Source: an uncultured Emticicia sp.
GTDB taxonomy: Bacteria > Bacteroidota > Bacteroidia > Cytophagales > Spirosomataceae
Direction: 5' to 3'
DNA length: 64,000 nt
Assembly: GCF_937903345.1 (NCBI RefSeq)
Contig: NZ_CALCZQ010000031.1
Location: 124,001-188,000 of the forward strand
This document shows, one piece after another, positions 8,396-17,581 of this stretch. The translations under genes were made by a program, and so were the position numbers. How positions within the stretch are numbered: position 1 is the stretch's first letter; each line of letters opens with the position of its first letter. Below the pieces are notes generated by a model. The model was not told the DNA's origin, searched no databases, and saw only the letters and a program-made list of their open reading frames with translations.

Positions 8396-9775
8396 ATGCA
8401 CGTAGTTTCACCAATAAGAGAAACTTTGGTATTAAATGGTAAAACTTACCATGACGTAACTGAAGATATTTGTAAGCAGGTTGAGGGAAAACCAACCAAA
8501 GAATGGAAAATCGTTTTCGGAATATCAGTATTAGTACTTCTTTATGGTGCTGCTTGGGTATTTTGGACATGGTGGGAAGGTCTTGGAGTATGGGGACTTA
8601 ACAAAACAGTAGGTTGGGCGTGGGACATTACCAACTTCGTATGGTGGGTAGGTATTGGTCACGCTGGTACGCTTATTTCTGCAGTATTATTATTATTCCG
8701 TCAGAAATGGAGAACATCAATAAACAGAGCTGCTGAAGCAATGACCATTTTTGCAGTAATTTGTGCGGCGTCATTTATCGTAATGCACATGGGCCGTCCT
8801 TGGTTAGCTTATTTTGCTCTTCCATTACCAAATACCTTTGGTTCTTTATGGGTAAACTTCAATTCTCCATTGGTTTGGGACGTTTTTGCAATCTCAACAT
8901 ATTTCTCAGTATCATGTTTATTCTGGTACATTGGTTTGATTCCTGATTTAGCAACAATTCGTGACCGTGCAACTGGTACTCGTAAGAAAGTTTATGGTGC
9001 TTTAGCTCTCGGTTGGACTGGTGGAGCAAGAGCTTGGGCAAGATACGAAGATGTTTCTTTGATTTTGGCTGGCTTATCAACACCACTTGTACTTTCAGTA
9101 CACACCATTGTATCATTTGACTTTGCAACGTCTGTAATTCCTGGATGGCATACAACAATTTTTCCTCCATATTTCGTTGCAGGTGCTATCTTCTCTGGTT
9201 TTGCTATGGTTCAAAATTTGATGTTGGTAACAAGAGTCGTGTACAAACTTGAAGACTATGTAACACTTGAACATATTTCTTTGATGAATAAAATCATCAC
9301 TCTGACTGGTTCGGTTGTAGGTATCGCTTATATCACAGAATTCTTTATTGCAGCTTATTCTGGTGTAGAATATGAGCAATATGCTTTCATTAATCGTGCA
9401 ACTGGTCCACTTTGGTGGTCATATTGGGCAATGATGACATGTAACGTACTTTCTCCACAATTATTCTGGTTCAAAAAAGTTCGTGAAAACATCCTTGTTT
9501 CATTCGTAATGGCTGTTGTGGTAAATATTGGAATGTGGTTTGAACGCTTTGTAATTATCGTAACATCGTTACATCGTGATTATTTACCATCAAGCTGGAC
9601 ATATTTTACTCCACGCATGGGTGACATTTCTGACTATATATTTTCTTTTGGATTTTTCTTTACAGCATTTTTCTTGTTTTCTAAATTTTTGCCTGTTATT
9701 AATATGGCGGAGGTAAAATCTGTATTGAAATCATCATCTGAAAAATACCCGGAGAAAAAGAAAGTAACAGCGTAA
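8396..9775 (+). CDS. actC: Alternative complex III subunit C, NrfD/PsrC-type quinol-oxidising membrane protein
   Basis: A 459-residue polytopic protein with about ten membrane helices (for example near residues 40-60, 75-100, 110-135 and 150-180). It belongs to the NrfD/PsrC family and is the menaquinol-binding subunit in known ACIII structures. It is paralogous to ActF further down the operon. A cytoplasmic N-terminal stretch of about 35 residues and a charged Lys/Glu-rich C-terminal tail are typical. The gene sits between actB (64-base gap) and actD. Family membership is clear; the quinone site and proton-channel residues are assigned by homology only. Confidence 0.93.
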   Translation: MHVVSPIRETLVLNGKTYHDVTEDICKQVEGKPTKEWKIVFGISVLVLLYGAAWVFWTWWEGLGVWGLNKTVGWAWDITNFVWWVGIGHAGTLISAVLLLFRQKWRTSINRAAEAMTIFAVICAASFIVMHMGRPWLAYFALPLPNTFGSLWVNFNSPLVWDVFAISTYFSVSCLFWYIGLIPDLATIRDRATGTRKKVYGALALGWTGGARAWARYEDVSLILAGLSTPLVLSVHTIVSFDFATSVIPGWHTTIFPPYFVAGAIFSGFAMVQNLMLVTRVVYKLEDYVTLEHISLMNKIITLTGSVVGIAYITEFFIAAYSGVEYEQYAFINRATGPLWWSYWAMMTCNVLSPQLFWFKKVRENILVSFVMAVVVNIGMWFERFVIIVTSLHRDYLPSSWTYFTPRMGDISDYIFSFGFFFTAFFLFSKFLPVINMAEVKSVLKSSSEKYPEKKKVTA

Positions 9776-9862
9776 TTAAAGTTTTTACCATTATATAAGT
9801 AGTTGATTATAAATAATTTAGATTAATTTATCATTCAACATTCAACATTTATCATTACTTAA

Positions 9863-10384
9863 ATGGCAGATAGCAAATATTTAGTAGGAGTTTTTGACGA
9901 TGGCGATGAGTTATTACACGCAGTTGAAGACATAAGACACCAAGGTGTTAAAATTCATGAAGCATATACGCCTTTCGCTATCCATGGACTTGATAAAGCT
10001 TTAGGTTATAGCTTTCCAAGAATGGGTGTTGCAGCATTCTTGTTCGGTATCACAGGTACGCTTTGTGCATTGTTGCTAACATTCTGGACAATGGGTGTTG
10101 ATTGGCCAATTAATGTTGGTGGAAAAAACTTTTTTCCTTTCCCAACCAATATTCCAATTGTATTTGAACTAACCGTCCTTTTAGCGGCATTTGGTATGTC
10201 ATTTACTTTCTTTTTTATGGAAGATTTAGGTCCAACATCTAAGCCAATTATATTTGACGTAAGAAGTACTGATGATAAATTTGTTGTTGCAATTGACCTT
10301 GCTAAAAATAAATTGTCAGAAACTGAAATTTCAAAATTATTGAAAGAATCAGGTGCTTCAGAAGTAAATGTGAAAGAAGTATAA
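9863..10384 (+). CDS. actD: Alternative complex III subunit D (DUF3341)
   Basis: A 173-residue protein with a soluble N-terminal domain (KYLVGVFDDGDELLHAVEDI...), then two membrane helices near residues 55-80 and 95-120, and a soluble C-terminal region. This is the DUF3341/ActD layout. In alternative complex III it packs against ActC and stabilises the membrane core, with no redox cofactor. Its place between actC and actE is conserved in act operons. The 87-base spacer before it contains repeated CAACATT/CATT words. ATG 9863 is the only good start before the conserved region. Confidence 0.92.
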   Translation: MADSKYLVGVFDDGDELLHAVEDIRHQGVKIHEAYTPFAIHGLDKALGYSFPRMGVAAFLFGITGTLCALLLTFWTMGVDWPINVGGKNFFPFPTNIPIVFELTVLLAAFGMSFTFFFMEDLGPTSKPIIFDVRSTDDKFVVAIDLAKNKLSETEISKLLKESGASEVNVKEV

Positions 10385-10418
10385 CATTTATCTGTTTATC
10401 AATTCAAAGAATTTAAAA

Positions 10419-11033
10419 ATGAAGGTTTCATTAAAAAATATTTCGCTCGCATTATCAATCGTAACTTTTTCTACGGTTGTATTGACATCTTGTAGCGATA
10501 ATAATAGTACAGGTTGGGAATTTGCTCCAAATATGTACAATTCTCGTGCGTACGAACCGTTGACACAATGGCGTAAAAATATTATCAATGCAGATGGTAA
10601 AGATATGCGTTCGCCAGTGGCTGGAACAATTTCTCGTGCGAATTATCAAACTTCTTTCTTGCAAGATGATAGCACAGTAGTAAATGATTTGATGGTATAT
10701 AATTTGCCAAAAGATAGTATTGCAGTGGCTGAAGTTACATTGAAGAACCCGATTCCATGGTCAGATAAGGCTGAAGAAGAAGGGAAAGTGCTTTATGAGA
10801 GAAACTGTTTACATTGTCACGGTGAAAAAGGTGCGGGTGATGGTGCTGTAGGTAAGGTATATAAAGGAGTTCCGAACTATGCGTCTGATGCTTATAAAAA
10901 TATGAACGATGGTCATATTTTCCACGTAATTACTTATGGAAAGGGTCGTATGTGGTCTCATGCTTCTCAAGTAAACCCAGAAGAGCGATGGAAAATCGTT
11001 CATTACGTACACAGATTGCAATTAGGTAACTAA
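10419..11033 (+). CDS. actE: Alternative complex III subunit E, monoheme cytochrome c lipoprotein
   Basis: A 204-residue lipoprotein with a signal peptide ending in the lipobox LTSC (cysteine at residue 25). It has one heme-binding CLHCH followed by GEKGAGDGAVG, a typical small class I cytochrome c. The sixth ligand may be the methionine in GRMWSHASQV. It sits on the periplasmic face of alternative complex III and accepts electrons from ActA or passes them to the oxidase. With the extra domain in ActA, the complex would have two monoheme modules. It follows actD by 34 bases and precedes a structured 106-base spacer. Confidence 0.93.
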   Translation: MKVSLKNISLALSIVTFSTVVLTSCSDNNSTGWEFAPNMYNSRAYEPLTQWRKNIINADGKDMRSPVAGTISRANYQTSFLQDDSTVVNDLMVYNLPKDSIAVAEVTLKNPIPWSDKAEEEGKVLYERNCLHCHGEKGAGDGAVGKVYKGVPNYASDAYKNMNDGHIFHVITYGKGRMWSHASQVNPEERWKIVHYVHRLQLGN

Positions 11034-11065
11034 TATTATAAATGCTATCCGTCATCAAGTGCGTT

Positions 11066-11125
11066 AACCCTTTTTGGCAAAGTATAAAGATATTTATTTA
11101 TTAACACCCTTTAAGTAAAAGGGTT
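11066..11125 (+). promoter_or_regulatory. Competing hairpins between actE and actF
   Basis: AAAGGGTT at 11118-11125 can pair with AACCCTTT at 11066-11073. The overlapping AAAGGGT (11118-11124) can instead pair with the nearer ACCCTTT at 11106-11112 around a 5-base loop (11113-11117). The two pairings exclude each other. A role in processing or differential expression within the operon is possible but unproven, and there is no long T-tract to suggest termination. Confidence 0.35.
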
Positions 11126-11139
11126 CAAATTTAAAGAAA

Positions 11140-12477
11140 ATGGCTCATAGTACTCACGAAATTCCTTCTACAGAAGAAAGATTTGAGTTTAAATCTGAAA
11201 CCAAACGTAATCTTATTATTGCGGCTCTTATTGGCGTTGTAATGGTAGCAATTGGTTCATTCTTATTATCAAAAGGCTGGTCAATAGGTGTTTGGGAATC
11301 TCATGGCGGCGAACACGCTGCCGCAGGTCACGAAGTCGCAGGGCATGCAGAACATGGTGGTGAACACGGTGCAACATTATTTGCGAGGATTATCGCTAAT
11401 ATTTGGATGAATAGTGTTTATTTTCTTGGAATTTCAGTAGTTGGAGCATTTTTTATTGCTTATAACTATATTGCTAAAGCAGGTTGGTCTTCATCAATCA
11501 AACGTGTAGCTGAAGCAATGCCATCTTTCGTTATTGTTCCAGGCGTAATTTTGATTATTTTGATGGCTCTTCCATCAACACGTCATATTGTGATGCATTG
11601 GACACATGATGGAATAATGGACCCAGCAAGCGAACATTATGATAAAATTATTGCTGGAAAAGCATGGTATCTGAATTTGCCTTTCTATTTTGTACGCTTA
11701 ATCGCTTACGTAACAGTATGGTATTTGGGCTGGAAAGCAATCCGTAAATACTCTTTATTAGAAGATGAAATGGGGGGCCTTGAAAACTACTACAAAGGTC
11801 GTAATGCTTCAAAATTGTTTATGGTATTTTTTGCTGTAACAGCTTCTACATCTGCATGGGACTTATCAATGGTTATTGATACACATTGGTTCTCAACAAT
11901 GTTTGGATGGTACCATTTAGCAAGCTGGCACGTGGCTGGTTTGGCAACAATGATGTTGACAATTTTATTGTTGAAAGACCAAGGATATTTAAAAATTGTT
12001 AATGAAAGTCATTTGCATGATTTAGGTAAATTTATTTTTGGCTTCTCAGTATTCTGGACTTACGTATGGTTTTCGCAATATTTATTAATATTTTATGCTA
12101 ACTTACCTGAAGAAACAATTTATTTCCGTGAGCGTTTCACAGGTTTCCAAGGCAGGTATTGGTGGCCGTTTCATATAAGTTTAGTTTTAAATTTCTTCTT
12201 CCCATTCTTAATTTTGATGGCTAGAAACTCAAAAAGAAGACCAACATTCTTGAAATTAGGTAGCGTATCGGTAATAATTGGTCACTGGTTTGATTTCTAC
12301 CAAATGCACATGCCTGGTATTGCTAAGGACCAAGGTGGAATTGGAATTATTGAATGGGGAACAACCTTAACATTTGCTTCATTGTTTATCTATTTTGTAG
12401 CAAATGAATTATCTAAAGCAAACTTATATCCTAAAAATCACCCATTCCTAGAAGAAAGTATGCACCACGATATTTAA
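11140..12477 (+). CDS. actF: Alternative complex III subunit F, NrfD-like membrane protein
   Basis: A 445-residue membrane protein with about ten helices, related to ActC but without an established quinone-oxidising role. It completes the ACIII membrane core and may form a proton pathway. Between helix 1 (about 25-46) and helix 2 (about 82-110) lies a His-rich stretch with His at 55, 59, 64, 69, 72 and 76. Later segments such as ASTSAWDLSMVIDTHWFSTMFGWYHLASW are typical of ActF. It is the last act gene and is followed after 78 bases by the oxidase subunit II gene, a gene order that supports a supercomplex. Confidence 0.93.
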   Translation: MAHSTHEIPSTEERFEFKSETKRNLIIAALIGVVMVAIGSFLLSKGWSIGVWESHGGEHAAAGHEVAGHAEHGGEHGATLFARIIANIWMNSVYFLGISVVGAFFIAYNYIAKAGWSSSIKRVAEAMPSFVIVPGVILIILMALPSTRHIVMHWTHDGIMDPASEHYDKIIAGKAWYLNLPFYFVRLIAYVTVWYLGWKAIRKYSLLEDEMGGLENYYKGRNASKLFMVFFAVTASTSAWDLSMVIDTHWFSTMFGWYHLASWHVAGLATMMLTILLLKDQGYLKIVNESHLHDLGKFIFGFSVFWTYVWFSQYLLIFYANLPEETIYFRERFTGFQGRYWWPFHISLVLNFFFPFLILMARNSKRRPTFLKLGSVSVIIGHWFDFYQMHMPGIAKDQGGIGIIEWGTTLTFASLFIYFVANELSKANLYPKNHPFLEESMHHDI

Positions 12478-12555
12478 TTTTTTAAACATTTTCGTTGAAC
12501 ATTCTTTTTTATATACAAGGGTTAAAGTATTCAAACTTGTAAATTATTTAGTAAC

Positions 12556-13689
12556 ATGACATTATTGATTGTAGCTTTAGCAATTGTGTTCATTGTTCTT
12601 ACCGTACTGGTAATATCAAAAACACAGACTCTATTGAAAGGAGTTAAAGGAGAAACTGAACAGAATGATGATGTGGTAGATAGTGCCAATAATATTAACG
12701 CAGTTGGGCTATTCATCTTCTGGATTTTGAGTATTATCGGCATGGTTTGGTCATTTCTTCATGCTAAGAAAGATTTCTTAATGGCATTTGGCGATATTCC
12801 ATCTGCTTCTTCAGTACATGGAAAGGAAACTGACTTTTGGTTTTGGTTTGGAATGGCTGTAGTAACTGTTTCGTTTGTAATTGTGAACTCTGTATTGTTT
12901 TACTTTCCATTAAAATACAGATATAACAAAAACAGAAAGGCACATTTTTACCCTCATAATAACACACTTGAAATTGTTTGGACATTAGTACCTGCTGTTA
13001 TTATGGCTGGTTTAGTATTTACTGGGCTACGTGTTTGGAATAAAGTAATGTCTGATGCTCCGAAAGATGCTGAAATTATTGAAATCATGGGAAAGCAATT
13101 CGGCTGGCAGGTTAGATACGGTGGAGTTGAAAACGGTAAATTAGGAAATTATAACTATAAGTTAATTGATGATGCCGCAGGAAATGAATTTGGTTTAGAT
13201 TTTACTGATGAAAATTCATTTGATGATTTTACAAATAGTTCTGAATTGCATATCCCTAAAGGAAAACCAGTATTATTGAAAATTAGAGCTAGAGATGTAT
13301 TGCATAGTGTATTCATCCCTCACATGAGAGTAAAAATGGATGCGGTACCGGGTATGCCAACAAAGTTTTGGTTCATTGCAGACAAAAGCACTGCTGATAT
13401 GAAAGCCGAGCTTGGAAATCCAGACTTTAAGTATGAAATCGCTTGTACAGAGGTTTGTGGAAGAAGTCATTTTGCTATGAGATTAATCTTGGTAGTAGAT
13501 GAGCCTGCTGATTACGAAAAATGGAAAAAGGAACAAAAATCATTGTTAGCTTCAAATCCAGATTTTCTAGAGAAAGTTCCTGCAAGTTTAAAAGCTAAGG
13601 CAATGAAATATTTTCCGACAGAAGCGTCTTCAGATACTACAACTGCATCAGCAATTTCAAGTTTACCAACAGTTACATCATTAAAATAA
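12556..13689 (+). CDS. coxB: Cytochrome c oxidase subunit II
   Basis: A 377-residue subunit carrying the CuA centre that receives electrons from cytochrome c. CuA ligands are visible: His250 in DVLHSVFIPH and Cys297, Glu299, Cys301, His305 and Met308 in CTEVCGRSHFAM. The usual helix pair is at about 93-117 and 138-160, but two further hydrophobic helices lie before it (about 2-20 and 49-69). There is no C-terminal cytochrome c domain, so electrons must come from the ACIII cytochromes. The tail after residue 350 is low-complexity Ser/Thr/Ala. It directly precedes coxA. Confidence 0.95.
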   Translation: MTLLIVALAIVFIVLTVLVISKTQTLLKGVKGETEQNDDVVDSANNINAVGLFIFWILSIIGMVWSFLHAKKDFLMAFGDIPSASSVHGKETDFWFWFGMAVVTVSFVIVNSVLFYFPLKYRYNKNRKAHFYPHNNTLEIVWTLVPAVIMAGLVFTGLRVWNKVMSDAPKDAEIIEIMGKQFGWQVRYGGVENGKLGNYNYKLIDDAAGNEFGLDFTDENSFDDFTNSSELHIPKGKPVLLKIRARDVLHSVFIPHMRVKMDAVPGMPTKFWFIADKSTADMKAELGNPDFKYEIACTEVCGRSHFAMRLILVVDEPADYEKWKKEQKSLLASNPDFLEKVPASLKAKAMKYFPTEASSDTTTASAISSLPTVTSLK

Positions 13690-13726
13690 GAATTCAATCT
13701 AAATTATTTAAACTAATAATATAAAA

Positions 13727-15607
13727 ATGGCAGCAGTAGCACACGCAGATACGCATGTTCACGGACATGATGAAGCACATGAGCACCACGAGCCACAGAG
13801 TTTTATAAAAAAATATATATTCTCTGAGGACCATAAGGTAATTGCCAAGCAATATTTAATTTCGGGTATTGTATGGGCTTTAATTGGAGGTTTTTTATCA
13901 TTGGTGTTCCGTTTACAGTTAGGATATCCAGGAATTGATTTAGGATGGTTAAAACCTATTTTGGGTGAAAGATGGTTTGACGAAACAGGGAAATTAGACC
14001 CGAATTACTACATTGCACTTGTTACAATGCATGGAACTATCATGGTTTTCTTTGTATTAACTGCTGGTTTAAGTGGTACTTTTTCTAACTTTTTGATTCC
14101 ATTACAAATCGGAGCAAGAGATATGGCATCAGGATTTATTAATATGTTATCATATTGGTTCTTCTTCCTGTCGAGCGTTATTATGTTTTGTTCATTGTTC
14201 GTGCAAGATGGACCTGCCGGTGGTGGTTGGGTAGTTTATCCACCATTGAGTGCTTTACCAGATGCAGCTCCAGGTTCGGGTACTGGTATGACGATGTGGT
14301 TAGTTAGTATGGCAATTTTTATTGTTTCAAGTTTATTAGGTAGTATAAATTACGTAACTACAGTAATAAATTTGCGTACAAGAGGTATGACATTTGATAA
14401 AATGCCTTTGACTATTTGGGCGTTTACATTTACTGCCATTTTGGGTATTTTATCGTTCCCGGTTTTATTGTCAGCTGCTTTATTATTGATTTTTGACCGT
14501 AGCTTTGGTACAAGTTTCTATTTGTCAGACATTTACATTAACGGACAAGCTCTTCCAAATCAAGGCGGTAGTCCGATTTTGTTCCAACACTTATTCTGGT
14601 TTTTAGGTCATCCAGAGGTGTATATCGTAATCTTACCTGCATTGGGTATGACATCTGAAATTATTGCTACAAATGCAAGAAAACCAATCTTTGGTTACAA
14701 AGCCATGATTTTCTCAATGCTTGGTATCATGTTTTTAGCGTTTATTGTATGGGCTCACCACATGTTTATGACAGGTATGAATCCTTTCTTAGGTTCAGTA
14801 TTTACGCTTTTAACTTTGATTATTGCAGTACCATCTGCAGTAAAAGCATTTAATTATATTACGACACTTTGGAGAGGTAATATAATCTTTACGCCTGCCA
14901 TGTTATTTTCAATTGGTTTAGTTTCGTTTTTCGTTTCAGGTGGTGTAACTGGTATTATTTTAGGTAATAGTGCATTAGATATACAATTACACGATACTTA
15001 TTTTGTAGTTGCTCACTTCCACCTAGTAATGGGTTCGGCAGCTTTCTTTGGAATGGTTGCAGGTGTTTATCACTGGTTTCCTAAAATGTTTGGACGTATG
15101 ATGAATTCAACATTAGGATATATACACTTCTGGATAACATTTGCTGGGGTCTATCTCGTTTTCTTCCCTCAGCACTATTTAGGTATTGCAGGTTTCCCAA
15201 GAAGATATTATGCCTACACTGGATTTGACTTTACAAATAAGTACCAAGATTTAGCTCAACTAAGTACTATTGCAGCGATAGTAGTATTTGCAGCAAATAT
15301 AATTTTCTTGTACAACTTCTTTTATTCTATTTTCTGGGGTAAGAAAGCACCTCAAAACCCTTGGAAATCTAATACTTTGGAGTGGACAACTCCAATAAAT
15401 GTAGGTCACGGAAACTGGGTAGGAGAAATTCCAGCAGTATATCGTTGGCCATATGATTACAGCAAACCAGGTGCTGCCGATGATTTTATTCCTCAAAACG
15501 TTCCATTCTCTGCTACATCAGAATCAAATTTCCCGTATGAGAATGAGTTGATTAGTGAAGAGAAAGAAATCGAAGGAATCAAGTTTGATTATAGCATTCC
15601 AGATTGA
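13727..15607 (+). CDS. coxA: Cytochrome c oxidase subunit I
   Basis: A 626-residue heme-copper catalytic subunit with about 12-13 membrane helices that reduces O2 to water and pumps protons. Key motifs: TMHGTIMVFF (low-spin heme a ligand), LGHPEVYIVILP (CuB histidine and the Tyr cross-link of A-type oxidases), VWAHHMFMTGM (CuB histidines) and HDTYFVVAHFHLVMG (heme a3 and heme a ligands). The N-terminus is His-rich, with seven His within residues 6-21. Length and motifs fit an aa3-type A-family oxidase. It follows coxB by 37 bases and is followed by a perfect 12-base-pair hairpin. Confidence 0.96.
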   Translation: MAAVAHADTHVHGHDEAHEHHEPQSFIKKYIFSEDHKVIAKQYLISGIVWALIGGFLSLVFRLQLGYPGIDLGWLKPILGERWFDETGKLDPNYYIALVTMHGTIMVFFVLTAGLSGTFSNFLIPLQIGARDMASGFINMLSYWFFFLSSVIMFCSLFVQDGPAGGGWVVYPPLSALPDAAPGSGTGMTMWLVSMAIFIVSSLLGSINYVTTVINLRTRGMTFDKMPLTIWAFTFTAILGILSFPVLLSAALLLIFDRSFGTSFYLSDIYINGQALPNQGGSPILFQHLFWFLGHPEVYIVILPALGMTSEIIATNARKPIFGYKAMIFSMLGIMFLAFIVWAHHMFMTGMNPFLGSVFTLLTLIIAVPSAVKAFNYITTLWRGNIIFTPAMLFSIGLVSFFVSGGVTGIILGNSALDIQLHDTYFVVAHFHLVMGSAAFFGMVAGVYHWFPKMFGRMMNSTLGYIHFWITFAGVYLVFFPQHYLGIAGFPRRYYAYTGFDFTNKYQDLAQLSTIAAIVVFAANIIFLYNFFYSIFWGKKAPQNPWKSNTLEWTTPINVGHGNWVGEIPAVYRWPYDYSKPGAADDFIPQNVPFSATSESNFPYENELISEEKEIEGIKFDYSIPD

Positions 15608-15617
15608 TAAAATTATA

Positions 15618-15649
15618 AACGATTCACAATTGCAAGGTTGTGAATCGTT
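15618..15649 (+). promoter_or_regulatory. Perfect hairpin between coxA and ctaA
   Basis: AACGATTCACAA (15618-15629) pairs completely with TTGTGAATCGTT (15638-15649) around an 8-base loop. No T-run follows, so it is unlikely to terminate transcription. It could protect the 3' end of a processed act-cox mRNA or mark a processing site between the structural and assembly genes. Confidence 0.5.
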
Positions 15650-15663
15650 GATTCAAACCGATT

Positions 15664-16644
15664 ATGACACACGGTAAAGTATTTAGAAAGCTTGGTTTTT
15701 GGACGATTGGTGCGATTTACTTTCTAATTTTAATCGGTGGAATAGTAAGAGCGACGGGTTCGGGTATGGGTTGTCCAGACTGGCCTAAATGTTTTGGCAC
15801 TTGGGTTCCTCCAACAGATATTTCGCAGCTTCCAAGTAATTATAAAGAAATTTATGGTGAAAAACTCAAGGGTGAAGTAGAATTCAATGTCACCAAAACA
15901 TGGATTGAATATGTCAATCGTTTAGTAGGAGTTGCGATTGGTTTTTTAGTTTTTGGATCTTTTGTGAGTTCGTTCATTAGTTTTAGAAAAAAAGACAAGA
16001 CTATTGTCTTTTTGAGTTTATTGGCAACAATTTTAGTAGCATTTGAAGGTTGGTTAGGCTCAAAAGTAGTTTCGAGCGAATTACATCCTGTTATGATTAC
16101 TTTGCACATGATTCTTTCATTAATTATTGTGCTTATTCTATTATATGCAGTTGCTCGTTCATATAATTATGTTATTAAAGTTGAAGAGCTTGTAGATAAA
16201 AGTTCGTTGAGTTTTTTGGTTTCAGCAGCGATTTTTCTAACAATTGGCCAAGTTCTTTTGGGAACACAGGTTCGTGAGGTTGTTGACAAAGTTGCTAATG
16301 CAATGGGGGATGTTTTGCGAAATGAATGGACGGCTAATTTAGGTGGAAAGTTTCAAATGCACGCTTACTTTTCGATTCTTATTGTATTTATTAATTTCTT
16401 AATTTTTTATAAAATTAAGAAATCAGTAGTTGAAAAAGGCTTGTTGTCTAAATTTGCCAATGCGTTGTTAATTACAATTGGAATTGAACTGCTTTCCGGG
16501 CTGTCATTAGCTTATTTAGGCTTTCCAAGATTAATGCAACCTATACACCTAACGCTCGGAACCTTAGCAATTGGTATCCAATTTGTTATATTTTTATTTA
16601 TTAATAAGGAAAGAGTTTTCAGAAGCAATACTTCACAAGAATAA
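15664..16644 (+). CDS. ctaA: Heme A synthase (COX15/CtaA)
   Basis: A 326-residue membrane protein with about eight helices that oxidises the C8 methyl group of heme O to give heme A for the oxidase. The N-terminal IGGIVRATGSGMGCPDWPKC is the usual start of the family, and WIEYVNRLVG carries the conserved region around a heme-ligand area. Internal two-fold similarity is expected, with histidines in HPVMITLHMILS and QMHAYFSI. It abuts ctaB exactly: its stop is followed by the ctaB ATG with no gap, so the two are translationally coupled. Confidence 0.92.
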   Translation: MTHGKVFRKLGFWTIGAIYFLILIGGIVRATGSGMGCPDWPKCFGTWVPPTDISQLPSNYKEIYGEKLKGEVEFNVTKTWIEYVNRLVGVAIGFLVFGSFVSSFISFRKKDKTIVFLSLLATILVAFEGWLGSKVVSSELHPVMITLHMILSLIIVLILLYAVARSYNYVIKVEELVDKSSLSFLVSAAIFLTIGQVLLGTQVREVVDKVANAMGDVLRNEWTANLGGKFQMHAYFSILIVFINFLIFYKIKKSVVEKGLLSKFANALLITIGIELLSGLSLAYLGFPRLMQPIHLTLGTLAIGIQFVIFLFINKERVFRSNTSQE

Positions 16645-17526
16645 ATGAATATAATAGTGTCAGAAAATATTTTTGCACAGAAGTTTAGGGCTTTTTTTGA
16701 CTTAACAAAGTTTAGATTATCATCGACTGTTGTTTTTTCGTCAGCAATAGGATTTACCTTGGCTTCTGATAAGATAGTTTGGACAAAGCTTATTTTATTT
16801 TCAATAGCAGCTTTTGCAACAACTGCGTCAGCTAATATAATTAACCAAATTATTGAAAGAAATCTTGATAAGTTGATGACTCGAACAGAGAATCGTCCGA
16901 TACCAAGTGGCAGATTATCAGTAAAAGAAGCAGCAGTTTTTGGATGGATTATGGCTGCTATTGCAATGTATATTTTATTCTATGAATTTAATTACAAAGC
17001 AGGACTTTTAGCACTTTTATCAATGGTTTTGTATGGTTTTGTATATACACCATTGAAAAGAGTTGGGCCGATAGCGGTAGCAGTAGGTGCCTTGCCTGGG
17101 GCTTTTCCTCCGATGATTGGTTGGGTGGCAGCAGTAAACCACTTTGGACTTGAGCCAGGTATCTTATTTGCGATACAGTTTTTTTGGCAATTTCCACATT
17201 TTTGGGCAATTGCTTGGGTATTGAACGACGATTATACGAATGCTGGATTTAGGTTATTACCATCAAGTGGTGGACAAAATCTTAATTCGGCTATTCAGAT
17301 AATGATTTACACGCTATTTTTATTGCCACTTTGCTGGGTTCCTTTTTATTTAGGTATGACAGGTATTAATTCGGCAGTAATAGCAATGGTGTTTGGTGTC
17401 TTGTTTTTAGCACAAACATTTCATTTGATGCGTAAGGTTGATAGAAAAGCAGCTTTACAATTGATGTTCGGTTCATTTATTTATTTACCAGTTGTACAAA
17501 TAGCCTACTTACTGGATAAATTATAA
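16645..17526 (+). CDS. ctaB: Protoheme IX farnesyltransferase (heme O synthase)
   Basis: A 293-residue UbiA-family prenyltransferase with about nine helices. It adds a farnesyl group to heme B to form heme O, the substrate of CtaA. The first Asp-rich site is in NQIIERNLDKLMTRTENRP and the second in WVLNDDYTNAGFRLLP, as in CtaB/COX10. The ATG directly follows the ctaA stop. Having both heme-modifying enzymes in the operon supports an a-type (not b- or o-type) oxidase. Confidence 0.94.
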   Translation: MNIIVSENIFAQKFRAFFDLTKFRLSSTVVFSSAIGFTLASDKIVWTKLILFSIAAFATTASANIINQIIERNLDKLMTRTENRPIPSGRLSVKEAAVFGWIMAAIAMYILFYEFNYKAGLLALLSMVLYGFVYTPLKRVGPIAVAVGALPGAFPPMIGWVAAVNHFGLEPGILFAIQFFWQFPHFWAIAWVLNDDYTNAGFRLLPSSGGQNLNSAIQIMIYTLFLLPLCWVPFYLGMTGINSAVIAMVFGVLFLAQTFHLMRKVDRKAALQLMFGSFIYLPVVQIAYLLDKL

Positions 17527-17581
17527 AACCACTCATATTTACTTTAGCATTGCTTGAGTAAATAATTCAACGACAAACATT

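Noticed and set aside
8859..9379. Minus-strand frames inside actC
   Set aside because: Shadows of the actC coding sequence with no family motifs.
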